From: Adhaeribacter arboris
GTDB lineage: Bacteria > Bacteroidota > Bacteroidia > Cytophagales > Hymenobacteraceae
Assembly: GCF_003023845.1 (NCBI RefSeq)
Contig: NZ_PYFT01000001.1
Coordinates: 6,758,001 to 6,822,000, forward strand
Length of the DNA stretch: 64,000 nucleotides
Reading direction: 5' to 3'
Part shown: in pieces, positions 44,806 through 53,812 of the stretch
Layout of the letters: each line of letters starts with the position of its first letter
Numbering within the stretch: the first letter of the stretch is position 1
Program-made: the position numbers and the translations under genes
Notes under the pieces: model-generated
What the model saw: only the letters and a program-made list of their open reading frames with translations
Database searches by the model: none
What the model was told of the DNA's origin: nothing

Positions 44806-45255
44806 ATGGAGACGCTGAACTTACCGGCTTTTCCGGTTAAGGTGAAACAAGCCGAGAACAAATTCTGGATTTTTGATGGTATACGCCGGAAATACTTGGT
44901 TCTTACGCCGGAAGAGTGGGTTAGGCAGCATTTTATTCATTACTTGGTGCAGTATTTACATTATCCAAAAGGGCTAATTTCCCCCGAACGCGGCATCACG
45001 TATAATTCTTTAGCGAAACGCACGGATATATGCGTGTACAATACGGCTGGTCAAGTGTGTATGTTAGTTGAATGCAAGGCTTCTTCGGTTAAAATTTCGG
45101 AAGTTACTATTCATCAGGCTACCACTTACAATCAAAATGTTCGGGCAAAGTACATTGTGCTTACCAACGGCCTGGAACATTATTGCTGGCAGGTTGATTT
45201 TGAAAAAGCAACGACAATTTCCCTGGCAGGCATTCCGTATTATCCAAATTTGTAA
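44806..45255 (+). CDS. HsdR N-terminal-domain (PD-(D/E)XK-like) protein
   Basis: The 149-residue protein resembles only the N-terminal domain of type I restriction endonuclease subunits (HSDR_N_2). A nuclease-type triad is visible: Asp74 (KRTDICVY), Glu89 and Lys91 (MLVECKAS), with a Glu in SPERGITYN before them. There is no helicase domain and no hsdM or hsdS gene nearby, so it is not part of a restriction system here. Stand-alone proteins of this type are common in Bacteroidota; their role is unknown. Both sides of the gene are flanked by inverted low-complexity repeats. Confidence 0.82.
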   Translation: METLNLPAFPVKVKQAENKFWIFDGIRRKYLVLTPEEWVRQHFIHYLVQYLHYPKGLISPERGITYNSLAKRTDICVYNTAGQVCMLVECKASSVKISEVTIHQATTYNQNVRAKYIVLTNGLEHYCWQVDFEKATTISLAGIPYYPNL

Positions 45256-45316
45256 GTAGAAAAAGAGTAGACATTTAATTAAAAGTTGATTATAGAGTAT
45301 ATTCATAATTCTAAAA

Positions 45317-45352
45317 TCAACCTTCTAACTTTCCAATCTTTCAACTTTTCCA
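45317..45352. repeat. Inverted copy of the GTTGNAAGGTT-type repeat
   Basis: Read on the minus strand it gives GTTGAAAGATTGGAAAGTTA and AGAAGGTTG, matching the units at 44631-44736 in opposite orientation. It lies after the HsdR-N gene. Confidence 0.5.
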
Positions 45353-45359
45353 CCCAAAC

Positions 45360-47270
45360 CTACGGCGCGGGTGCTGCTTTACCCGGGTGTAGCCAATAAT
45401 ATAAATTGTTGTCGAGCATGGCGTTCCGGAAGTACTGCACGTATGCTTCTAGTTCGCGGCCATAAATTTTCTTAATACTTTCTGGTTCTTTCTTCAACTT
45501 TGTATAACCATGCGTCTTATATCGGAATAAGTGCGCCTTTCCGTTCGGGTGAAGCTCGGTTATGTAATCGTTCCGGATGAATGAATAAATACCATCAATA
45601 AAAATTAAGGCTTTACCCGGAGAATTTGTATCGAAAACAGAGGTACCGAAGGGGAGTAATTTATCCGTTGGCACATTTAGATAATCTACCAGGGTGGGCA
45701 ATATATCGGCGTGCTGGGTAATTTTATGCGGGTTAGCGTTCGTAAACTTTTTACCCGGCCGGAAAAATAATAAGGGTACTTTATGATAACCCAGCCGGTT
45801 TTTATAAGTTTTCTGATACACCTGTTGGGTATGGTCGGCGGTGAGTACGAATAAAGTATTAGCGTACCAAGGTTGTTGAGCAGCTGTTTTAAAAAATTGG
45901 CGTAAAGCAAAATCAGTGTACGCAATAGTTGGATGAATCTTTAATTTGCCTTTGGGGAATTTATTTTTGTAAGTAGTTGGTAGCGTGTAAGGATGGTGGG
46001 CGCTTAAAGTAAAAACTCCGGTTAAAAACGGTTGGGGTTGTTGGTTTAATTGTTGCGCCACGTATTGCAGATAAGGCTCGTCGAAGATTCCCCAATTTCC
46101 ATCAAAATCCTTTTCTAAGCGCTCCTTGGGATATTCGTCGAGCCCATAATAATGAGTAAAACCGGCCAGTTTGGCAAAAGCATTAAAACTCATGGTACCG
46201 TTAGCCCCACCGTGGTAAAAGGAAGTATAATATCCTTGCGGTTGCAGCACATTACCAATCCCGTAAATCTCGTTTCCCTGGTAAGCCGAGGCCATAAACG
46301 GATTATCCATGAGCGAAGGTAAACCCGACAGGATAGAAGGCAGTGCTTCAATGGAACGCCGACCATTAGCATAATTTTCCCTTAAAAACAATCCTTGCGT
46401 GGCCAATGAATCAAAGAAGGGGGTATAACCCTGGCCGCCGTTTTCAATGCCGGTATATTCGGAGCCAAAACTTTCCAGGATGATAATAACAACATTGTCC
46501 CGGATGGGTTCTCCTTCCACCGACAAAACTTTATGCGGATCAAACCGCAGCGTTTGCAATAAATCCTGCTTTGTTTTAAAATAGCGCGCGCGCTCAATGG
46601 TTCTTTTATTTAAACTGCGCACAAAGGTGAAGGTGCTATTTAAAATCAGATTACCCAACACGGGCGGTTCATAGCCAAATGCAGTACTTACCCGAATAGG
46701 TTTGTATTGAATACCTCCCCGAATAAAAATAACAGTTAGAAGAATTAATAAAGCAACTTGCCAGACTTTACGACGATCTTTTTGCGGTTGGTACGAGAAG
46801 TTTTTAGGGTAAAGAAAATAAAGCGCCATAACCAGAAATCCTAAAACGAGCAAAATATACCAGTAATTCTGAGTAAGCTGATTCGCTTGTGCCAAAATAT
46901 CCTGCGTGATGGTGGCAACTTCGTTAGTAGAGCGCCGACCAATAAACTTAAAATACTCGGTATCAACTAAGTTTAGTAAGATAAAGGGAGTGTTAACAAT
47001 AAAATACAAGCCTTTCAAAAACTGCTGGTAGCCTTTCCGGTGCAAAAATGTGGGTGGAGCTAACGAAAAAAATATAAACGGAATGTTAATAACCAGGATA
47101 GCCGAAAAATCAAAGCGTAAGCCATAATAAAAAGCTGCAGCTAACTGATTCACCGGAATTTCGCTAAAAGTAGAACTATTAGCTAAATAAAAAGCTACTC
47201 GCAGCAATTGGTAGACTACCAGCAGCAAGAACAGCCGTTTTATAATAATTTTGAAAAAAGGATCAAACAT
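45360..47270 (-). CDS. LTA synthase-family sulfatase/phosphoglycerol transferase
   Basis: The 636-residue protein has five transmembrane helices (about 8-30, 50-75, 85-103, 137-155 and 168-185) and a large periplasmic alkaline-phosphatase-superfamily domain. Metal and catalytic signatures are IILESFGSEYTG (Glu266), the nucleophile-like Ser306 in NGRRSIEALPSILSG, VLTADHTQQV and GYHKVPLLFF. LtaS uses Thr at the nucleophile position; Ser here is a conservative change. Gram-negative members likely transfer phosphoglycerol or phosphoethanolamine groups to envelope glycans. It is monocistronic. Confidence 0.88.
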   Translation of the reverse strand: MFDPFFKIIIKRLFLLLVVYQLLRVAFYLANSSTFSEIPVNQLAAAFYYGLRFDFSAILVINIPFIFFSLAPPTFLHRKGYQQFLKGLYFIVNTPFILLNLVDTEYFKFIGRRSTNEVATITQDILAQANQLTQNYWYILLVLGFLVMALYFLYPKNFSYQPQKDRRKVWQVALLILLTVIFIRGGIQYKPIRVSTAFGYEPPVLGNLILNSTFTFVRSLNKRTIERARYFKTKQDLLQTLRFDPHKVLSVEGEPIRDNVVIIILESFGSEYTGIENGGQGYTPFFDSLATQGLFLRENYANGRRSIEALPSILSGLPSLMDNPFMASAYQGNEIYGIGNVLQPQGYYTSFYHGGANGTMSFNAFAKLAGFTHYYGLDEYPKERLEKDFDGNWGIFDEPYLQYVAQQLNQQPQPFLTGVFTLSAHHPYTLPTTYKNKFPKGKLKIHPTIAYTDFALRQFFKTAAQQPWYANTLFVLTADHTQQVYQKTYKNRLGYHKVPLLFFRPGKKFTNANPHKITQHADILPTLVDYLNVPTDKLLPFGTSVFDTNSPGKALIFIDGIYSFIRNDYITELHPNGKAHLFRYKTHGYTKLKKEPESIKKIYGRELEAYVQYFRNAMLDNNLYYWLHPGKAAPAP

Positions 47271-47291
47271 TTAAGATGGATAGCTTGCAAA

Positions 47292-47326
47292 ATAAAGCCT
47301 TTCCAACGGAGCTGGAAAGGCTTTAT
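47292..47326 (-). terminator. Terminator of the alanine dehydrogenase gene
   Basis: ATAAAGCCTTTCC (47292-47304) pairs perfectly with GGAAAGGCTTTAT (47314-47326). It lies 26 bp past the minus-strand stop at 47353. Confidence 0.8.
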
Positions 47327-47352
47327 AAAAAAATAAAATTATCAGATATTTA

Positions 47353-48474
47353 TTATACAGATTCTAACAGCGCATCGGTACTGCTTAAAGTTAAATTCCA
47401 GGCATCGGCCACACCTTTATACACCACTTCTCCGTTTACAACGTTTAATCCCCGGCGCAGCTCATCGTTTTCGGCACAGGCCTTTTGCCAACCTTTATTA
47501 GCCAGTTGTACAGCATAAGGTAAAGTAGCATTGGTTAAGGCCAGCGTAGAAGTGTAAGGTACCGCGCCCGGCATGTTAGCCACGCAATAATGAACTACAT
47601 CATCAATAATATAAGTTGGATTTTCGTGCGTGGTAGGTTGGCAGGTTTCAATGCAACCGCCTTGGTCCACGGCAACGTCCACCAGAACTGTACCCGGTTT
47701 CATTTCTTTTAACATGTCGCGGGTGATCAGGTGAGGAGCTTTGGCTCCGGGAATTAATACGGCCCCAATAATTAAGTCAGCGGTTTTAATTGCTTCGCGT
47801 ATATTGTATTCGTTGGAGTATTGCGTAATTACGTTGGCCGGCATAAAGTCCGAAAGTTCGCGTAAACGGGTCAGGTTAATATCCATAATCGTTACCTGAG
47901 CGCCTAAACCGGCCGCAATTTTGGCGGCCTGCGTACCCACAATGCCCCCACCTAAAATTAATACGTGCGCTGGCTTTACCCCAGGCACACCACCCAATAA
48001 GATACCACGACCTTTCAAAGGTTTTTCTAAGTATTTCGCCCCTTCCTGGGGCGCCATCCGGCCGGCAACTTCACTCATCGGAATCAATAAAGGCAGAGAA
48101 CGGTCTTTCCGCTCCACCGTTTCGTAAGCCAGGCAGATAGCTTTGCGGGCTATCATGGCGTGGGTCAATTCTTCGGAAGAAGCAAAATGAAAATAAGTAA
48201 AAATTAATTGCCCTTCCTTAATTAAATTATATTCTGGGGTAATGGGCTCTTTTACCTTAATAATCATATCCGCGATAGCATATACTTCTTCGATGGAAGG
48301 CAAAATTTGAGCCCCGGCTTTCTGGTATTCAGCATCCGTAAAGCCGCTGCCCGTGCCGGCGCCACTTTGCACGTAAACAGTATGTTGGTGTTTTCGTAGC
48401 TCGGTTACACCGGCCGGAGTAAGTGCTACCCGGTTTTCGTTATTTTTGATTTCTTTCGGAACGCCTATTATCAT
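47353..48474 (-). CDS. ald: Alanine dehydrogenase
   Basis: The 373-residue protein is full length for NAD-dependent alanine dehydrogenase, which interconverts L-alanine and pyruvate plus ammonia. Signatures are the N-terminal IGVPKEIKNNENRVALTP, the pyruvate-binding MIIKVKEP and TYFHFASSEELT (His), the Rossmann glycines in LILGGGIVGTQAAKIAAGLG and the late DQGGCIETCQPTTHENP. It is cytoplasmic and monocistronic, with its own terminator. Confidence 0.95.
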   Translation of the reverse strand: MIIGVPKEIKNNENRVALTPAGVTELRKHQHTVYVQSGAGTGSGFTDAEYQKAGAQILPSIEEVYAIADMIIKVKEPITPEYNLIKEGQLIFTYFHFASSEELTHAMIARKAICLAYETVERKDRSLPLLIPMSEVAGRMAPQEGAKYLEKPLKGRGILLGGVPGVKPAHVLILGGGIVGTQAAKIAAGLGAQVTIMDINLTRLRELSDFMPANVITQYSNEYNIREAIKTADLIIGAVLIPGAKAPHLITRDMLKEMKPGTVLVDVAVDQGGCIETCQPTTHENPTYIIDDVVHYCVANMPGAVPYTSTLALTNATLPYAVQLANKGWQKACAENDELRRGLNVVNGEVVYKGVADAWNLTLSSTDALLESV

Positions 48475-48663
48475 GAGATTTATAAGTAGTTTATAGATGA
48501 AAACACACTGGTCAAATACAGTTCCAAAATTAATAAAACTTATCTGATAGCGTGTAGCTAAGGCATACTTTACTCAATAATATACCAGGAAAGCTTTATC
48601 ATAAAGGCAATAGAGAAAAAATAATAACCGATTAAGTAATTTAAATGAGAAAATAAATAAAAT

Positions 48664-48691
48664 AAAAAAAGGCAGCGATAATATCACTGCC
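48664..48691 (-). terminator. Rho-independent terminator of the DUF1573 gene
   Basis: On the minus strand GGCAGTGATA pairs with TATCGCTGCC (one mismatched pair) and is followed by seven T residues. It lies 28 bp beyond the stop at 48719. Confidence 0.8.
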
Positions 48692-48718
48692 ATTAGTCAA
48701 AATAAAACTATGAAAAAA

Positions 48719-49510
48719 CTATTTAAACGGAACAGCAGCGCTGCTCTCTTTTATGATGCTTATAGTATTTAAACTCTCCACTACTTTAGCCTTTAAAGTT
48801 AAAGTAGTTTCAGAGGATACAATATCGTTTGTTATAAAACTTACTCTCTCTGTTTGTTCTCCTAACAGCCGCTGGGTATAAGTTAGTTCCAAATTTTCTT
48901 CTTTTCCTGGAGCAATTTCTGACGTCGGAATTCTATAATTAATACAGTTACAAGGTGATTTTAGCCCTTGTATGATAAGCGGCTGTTTACCAGTGTTTTT
49001 AATAATAAAAGTAGCATTTGCTTTTTGCCCTAATTCAAGTTTGCCAAAATCATGGTTATTTTTAGCCAGAAACAGCCGCGGCGAATTAACTTTCTGGGCC
49101 GGCGTGTAAGTGGTTCTGACCGCAACCGAACCCGCTTCGGCAACAGTTCCTTGAATAAAAAGCGCTTGGGTAGGAGGAGCGGCATTGCTCGTTACCGTAA
49201 TACTTTTATGAAAAGCCCCCGGACGCCCGGCACTGTTGTATACGGCTTTAACCATGCCGCTTTTACCCGGTAAAATAGGCTCTTTCGTCCAGTCCGGGGT
49301 AGTACATCCGCAGGAAGGCTGTACGTTAGAGATTACCACCGGCTGATTTCCGGTATTTTTAAACTTAAATTGGTAAGTAGCCTGCCCGCCTTCGGCAATA
49401 ATGCCGAATTCATGGGTTTCTTTTTCAAACTTTAAAATGCCCTGCGCCCAGGAGAAATTTTGTATAAATAAAAGGCAAATGCCAAATAATAGTAACCTTA
49501 TCACTTTCAT
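48719..49510 (-). CDS. DUF1573 domain protein (two Ig-like domains), secreted
   Basis: The 263-residue protein has a signal peptide (1-22, SWAQ) and two DUF1573-type Ig-like domains. The first carries ETHEFGIIAEGGQATYQFKF, then SNVQPSCGCTTPDW, and the second NNHDFGKLELGQKANATFII, then PCNCINYRI. Paired Cys residues (CGC and CNC) are typical of this family. Members are exported proteins common in Bacteroidota; their function is unknown. It is divergent from the fused E1 dehydrogenase gene. Confidence 0.88.
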   Translation of the reverse strand: MKVIRLLLFGICLLFIQNFSWAQGILKFEKETHEFGIIAEGGQATYQFKFKNTGNQPVVISNVQPSCGCTTPDWTKEPILPGKSGMVKAVYNSAGRPGAFHKSITVTSNAAPPTQALFIQGTVAEAGSVAVRTTYTPAQKVNSPRLFLAKNNHDFGKLELGQKANATFIIKNTGKQPLIIQGLKSPCNCINYRIPTSEIAPGKEENLELTYTQRLLGEQTERVSFITNDIVSSETTLTLKAKVVESLNTISIIKESSAAVPFK

Positions 49511-49639
49511 ATAGATACCTTAATACTGTATAAGTAAGATAAAAGAATAATTACAAATATAGCATTTTTCCTAAAAAAACATAAGTACGGATTTTAGCGT
49601 TTAACCAGAACCTTATAGTGAGTGCCAGAGTTTACACAT

Positions 49640-49670
49640 TTGAAATACGCCTAAATTTTCCGTAATTTTG
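49640..49670 (+). promoter_or_regulatory. Bacteroidota-type promoter (TTG-N20-TAATTTTG)
   Basis: TTG (49640-49642) and TAATTTTG (49663-49670) are 20 bp apart, a full consensus match. Transcription should begin near 49677, so the upstream TTG codon at 49673 cannot be the start, and ATG 49706 or 49709 is favoured. Confidence 0.75.
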
Positions 49671-49705
49671 AATTGATAATTAAAATTCCCCCCTTAACTG
49701 GAACT

Positions 49706-52123
49706 ATGATGCAACCTGTTGCCCTGGTACAAAAGCAAGCTCTCAACCGAGAGGAAATTCTTCGCGATTACCGTTTGGCTTACGAAAGCCGGCAAGCAAG
49801 TCTCACCGGCCGAAAAGAAGTATTCATGGGGAAGGCAAAATTTGGCATATTCGGGGACGGCAAAGAAGTAGCGCAGTTGGCCATGGCGAAGTATTTTCGT
49901 AAGGGCGACTTCCGTTCGGGCTATTACCGCGATCAAACTTTTATGTTTGCCATCGGCGAACTTACCTTACAGCAGTATTTTGCGCAATTATACGCTCATG
50001 CCGACGCAGAAGCAGAGCCGGCCACAGCAGGCCGCTGCATGAATGGTCATTTCAGTACCCGTTCTCTGGACGAAGATGGCAACTGGAAAAACCTGATGGA
50101 GATAAAAAACTCCAGTGCCGATATTTCTCCTACGGCCGCTCAAATGCCCCGTTTATTAGGTTTGGCCTATGCTTCTAAATTATACCGGCATAACCCGGAA
50201 TTACACGAGTTTACTAATTTTTCTGCTCGGGGCAACGAAGTAGCTTTTGGTACCATTGGCAACGCCTCTACGGCTGAAGGTTTGTTTTTTGAAACCATTA
50301 ACGCCGCGGGTGTTTTGCAGGTCCCTATGTTGGTTTCCGTCTGGGACGATGGTTATGGCATCTCCGTTCCCAACGAATACCAGATTACAAAAAGCAATAT
50401 TTCGAAGGTGCTGGCAGGTTTTCAACGGGAAAACCCCGAGGAGCCCGGTTATGAGATTTTTACGGCGAAAGGCTGGGATTATGAGGGACTCTGTAATTTG
50501 TATGCGTATGCGGTAGCATTGTGCCGGGAACAACATGTGCCGGTATTAATCCATGTGGACGAAATGACCCAACCGCAAGGTCATTCCACTTCTGGTTCGC
50601 ACGAACGATATAAATCAAAAGAACGCCTGGCTTGGGAAGAAGAAAATGATTGCCTCAAGTGCATGCGCGAATGGATTTTGGCCAACGAATACGCTACCAC
50701 CGATATGCTCGATCACCTGGAAGCGGAAGGCAGAGAAACCGTACGACAAGCACGGTTGGCGGCTTGGAATGACTATATTGGCGGGGTAAAAGCGGACCAC
50801 AACGAAGCATTAGCCTTACTGGAGCGAGTAGCCTTGGAAACAGATAATTCGCACGCGAACCAGATTTCCAGCATTGCGGAAGAACTGCGTAAAAACACTA
50901 TACCCAATCGTTATGATGCGATAAAAGGTGTTAAAAAAGCCTTGCGTTATCTTCGTCAGGAGCGTTCTACGGGTAAACGGAATCTTTTGGGTTGGCTGGA
51001 ACGGGTTATTGGTGAAAATGCAGAGCGCTACAATTCCTATTTAATAAGTCAATCGGAAGATTCGCCGTTGCTGGTAGAAGAAATAAAACCCGAATACGAC
51101 GAGAACAGCCCCTTAGTAGATGCCCGGGAAGTATTGCGTGCTTGTTTTGCGGCCGCTCTTACCCGGGAACCGCGGTTATTTGCTATCGGCGAAGACGTTG
51201 GTAAAATAGGAGATGTGAACCAGGCTTTCGCTGGCCTTCAGGAAAAATTTGGCGAGTTGCGGGTAACCGATACTGGAATCCGGGAAAGTACGATTGTAGG
51301 GCAAGGAATTGGCGCAGCGCTGCGCGGATTACGACCCATTGCTGAAATACAGTACCTGGATTATTTGATTTACGCCCTTCAAACCTTATCCGATGATTTG
51401 GCCTGCCTACATTACCGGACAAAAGGTGGTCAGAAAGCACCGGTTATTATCCGGACCCGTGGTCACCGGTTAGAAGGAGTGTGGCATTCCGGTTCGCAAA
51501 TCGGCATGGTGCTGAGTACCTTACGGGGCATGCATGTATTAGTACCCCGCAACATGACCCAAGCTGCTGGTTTTTATAATACTTTATTAAAATCAGACGA
51601 TCCGGCTATACTAATAGAATGTTTAAACGGCTATCGCTTAAAAGAACGAATGCCGAGCAATATCGGTGAATTAACGGTTCCGTTGGGGTTACCGGAAATT
51701 TTACGGCAAGGGGAGCATATTACCGTTGTTACCTATGGTTCTATGTGCCGGGTAGTAATGGAAGCGGCGCAACAATTAGCCGAATTTAATATTTCGGTAG
51801 AAGTTATTGATGTGCAAACGTTACTGCCTTTTGACCTTACTAATGTAATCTTAGAATCGGTTAAGAAGACGAACAAAATAATTTTTGCGGATGAAGATGT
51901 GCCCGGAGGAGGCACCGGTTTTATGATGCAGCAGGTAATAGATGGTCAAGGTGCTTACCAGTGGTTAGATGCGCAACCTCGGTGTGTTTCGGCCCAGGAT
52001 CATCGTCCTTCTTACTCCTCGGATGGGGATTACTTTTCTAAACCAAACGTGGAAGATATTTTTGATGCGGTGTACGAAATGATGCACGAGGCAGATCCGG
52101 CAAATTATCCGGCTATTTATTAA
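49706..52123 (+). CDS. Fused E1 alpha/beta thiamine-dependent 2-oxoacid dehydrogenase
   Basis: From ATG 49706 the protein has 805 residues. The N-terminal half is an E1 alpha domain with the thiamine diphosphate region GNASTAEGLFFETINAAG and SVWDDGYGISVP. The C-terminal half is an E1 beta domain: LFAIGEDVGKIGDVNQAF, GELRVTDTGIRESTIVGQGI, VIIRTRGH and a transketolase C-terminal domain with VEVIDVQTLLPFD. It therefore carries both subunits in one chain, as in Bacteroidota branched-chain 2-oxoacid dehydrogenases, which make acyl-CoA from keto acids. E2 and E3 genes are not adjacent. Its promoter at 49640-49670 decides the start. Confidence 0.9.
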   Translation: MMQPVALVQKQALNREEILRDYRLAYESRQASLTGRKEVFMGKAKFGIFGDGKEVAQLAMAKYFRKGDFRSGYYRDQTFMFAIGELTLQQYFAQLYAHADAEAEPATAGRCMNGHFSTRSLDEDGNWKNLMEIKNSSADISPTAAQMPRLLGLAYASKLYRHNPELHEFTNFSARGNEVAFGTIGNASTAEGLFFETINAAGVLQVPMLVSVWDDGYGISVPNEYQITKSNISKVLAGFQRENPEEPGYEIFTAKGWDYEGLCNLYAYAVALCREQHVPVLIHVDEMTQPQGHSTSGSHERYKSKERLAWEEENDCLKCMREWILANEYATTDMLDHLEAEGRETVRQARLAAWNDYIGGVKADHNEALALLERVALETDNSHANQISSIAEELRKNTIPNRYDAIKGVKKALRYLRQERSTGKRNLLGWLERVIGENAERYNSYLISQSEDSPLLVEEIKPEYDENSPLVDAREVLRACFAAALTREPRLFAIGEDVGKIGDVNQAFAGLQEKFGELRVTDTGIRESTIVGQGIGAALRGLRPIAEIQYLDYLIYALQTLSDDLACLHYRTKGGQKAPVIIRTRGHRLEGVWHSGSQIGMVLSTLRGMHVLVPRNMTQAAGFYNTLLKSDDPAILIECLNGYRLKERMPSNIGELTVPLGLPEILRQGEHITVVTYGSMCRVVMEAAQQLAEFNISVEVIDVQTLLPFDLTNVILESVKKTNKIIFADEDVPGGGTGFMMQQVIDGQGAYQWLDAQPRCVSAQDHRPSYSSDGDYFSKPNVEDIFDAVYEMMHEADPANYPAIY

Positions 52124-52130
52124 ACATTTT

Positions 52131-52178
52131 AAGAATACCGTCCTTAGTTCTGGAACAAAAACTTAGGACGGTATTCTT
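52131..52178. terminator. Shared terminator overlapping the end of a coding region
   Basis: Arm 52131-52149 and arm 52160-52178 pair over 18 of 19 positions around a 10-nt loop, followed by T4. The right arm includes the last codons (AMKRIPS) and the stop of the minus-strand glycosidase-like gene, so one hairpin serves both convergent genes. Confidence 0.75.
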
Positions 52179-53620
52179 TTCATGGCCAAGGCAACATCGG
52201 TAATAATAGGTGGTATTTGGATAAATAAATCCTGATCTTGTTTTTTCTCTAACTCTAATTCTTTTATTTTCTGACCTTTTTGCGTATCCCAGAAATAAAC
52301 CCGATACTGACCAATTGCTAAGCCAGGAACAGTTACCGAAAAAGTTAAAGGTGTAGCTGACTTATCTAATACTTTTAATTTATTCAATTTAGCCAATTTG
52401 TCTTGCCGCAGCAGCCATACAATAGCTTGTTGATCATCGCCGCAGGCAAAACCAACAAAGGCGGGAGAAGAAATTTGGATTTCTTCATTCAGGTTTTTTC
52501 GATTAAACTGCGCCCAGTTAATATAACCAAGAAAGTTAGTAAGATTCTGTTGCGCTACCCGCATACCCGGAGTAAGTACGTGCGGGTGGCGGTTCGGCCA
52601 GCGCATGCCACCTCCCGCTGCTCCCGAAGCAAAATGTGCCCATTGAATGTGGCGAAAATATTCATCATCAAACGGCTCGGGTAAAGTCCGGTGTAAATCT
52701 TTGAAGGCATGAATGGGGCCGTGTTCGCTGTCAAAAAAAGGTTTGGGCTGTTGTAAATGTTGCAAAGCTTCCCGCACCAAGGCACCGGTACAAATAGCTG
52801 AAGCTACGGTATCTTTAGGATGATTAATAGTTTTGGCGTCGTAAAAATGGGTAGTGGCAAAGTCGAGTTGCGGGTGCCGGAAAATAACATCCGCTACGGC
52901 GGGATGCTCGTGTAAAACCGGCCCAAACAACGAAACGGTTTGTAAATGGGCGCGGCCGTACAAGCGCATTTCTACTTCCCGTAAATGCGTACTTATCTCA
53001 CTTACAAATTGGTAAAATACATCCGTATTATTTTCGGCATGCGCCGGATGGATCTCATTCCATAAATCCCAGGCAAACAAAGCCCCACTACCGCCCCAGC
53101 GTTCTGCGGCAAAACTCAGGCGGTTTTTAATGGTCCGTAAAGTATCCGGGCACAACAACCATTGCGAACGCCGGGCACAAGGTCCGCCATTCAATTTATT
53201 GTAGGGGTGGTGTTTCCACCGGATCCACATCCAGAAGGTATCATACGGCGTAAGTAAAAGGCGTAACCCGTATTTTTCACAAAGAGCAAATAAATCATCC
53301 CAGAGTTTAACCATGTTCGGCTGAAACTTGCCGGCGGGTCTTTCAAAATACCGGTTTTCCGTTTGCGCATATTCCAGCATAAACCGCAAACAAGTAACTC
53401 CGTGTTCCGCCAGATAAGCTAAATGATTTTCTACGGCCGTCATATTTTTCCGGCGAAATAAACCAGCAAATTCCGGCCAGGTAATGGCATCGTTTTGTCC
53501 GATAGGAGTCCAGTTTTCGCCGTTTTCCGTTATAAAATAAGGCGCATCCGGCGCTACTTGAATCCAAGGTAGCGTTACCGGTTCTTCCGTTGAACTGGCT
53601 TGTACTTCTAATTCCAGCAT
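52163..53620 (-). CDS. GH-A clan glycosidase-like protein (GH5-like)
   Basis: The 485-residue protein has a TIM-barrel glycosidase layout. It includes ITWPEFAGLFRRKNM, GVTCLRFMLEYAQTENRYF, the acid/base Glu189 in FAWDLWNEIHPAH and the nucleophile-like Glu299 in PFFDSEHGPIHAF. The C-terminal 85 residues form a small beta-sandwich. Both catalytic Glu are present, so it should be active on a beta-linked glycan, perhaps mannan-like. There is no signal peptide, which suggests a cytoplasmic or non-classical role. It is the last gene of the glycan cluster and shares its terminator with the E1 gene. Confidence 0.78.
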   Translation of the reverse strand: MLELEVQASSTEEPVTLPWIQVAPDAPYFITENGENWTPIGQNDAITWPEFAGLFRRKNMTAVENHLAYLAEHGVTCLRFMLEYAQTENRYFERPAGKFQPNMVKLWDDLFALCEKYGLRLLLTPYDTFWMWIRWKHHPYNKLNGGPCARRSQWLLCPDTLRTIKNRLSFAAERWGGSGALFAWDLWNEIHPAHAENNTDVFYQFVSEISTHLREVEMRLYGRAHLQTVSLFGPVLHEHPAVADVIFRHPQLDFATTHFYDAKTINHPKDTVASAICTGALVREALQHLQQPKPFFDSEHGPIHAFKDLHRTLPEPFDDEYFRHIQWAHFASGAAGGGMRWPNRHPHVLTPGMRVAQQNLTNFLGYINWAQFNRKNLNEEIQISSPAFVGFACGDDQQAIVWLLRQDKLAKLNKLKVLDKSATPLTFSVTVPGLAIGQYRVYFWDTQKGQKIKELELEKKQDQDLFIQIPPIITDVALAMKRIPS

Positions 53621-53812
53621 CCTACTAATTTTTGAACAAAAGTTTATAGCCCAGTTCCCAAAAACCTAGATTCTGGAAACGGGTTTGCATTAAAAAATTT
53701 TTTGGGTAAAAAGGCGCAGAAAAAACCAATACATTCAAAAGGAACTACTCCTGAATAAACTGGTTAGGGTGTTTTTAGGGTAGCAAGTAAAAGAAGTATA
53801 CTAATTTTACTA

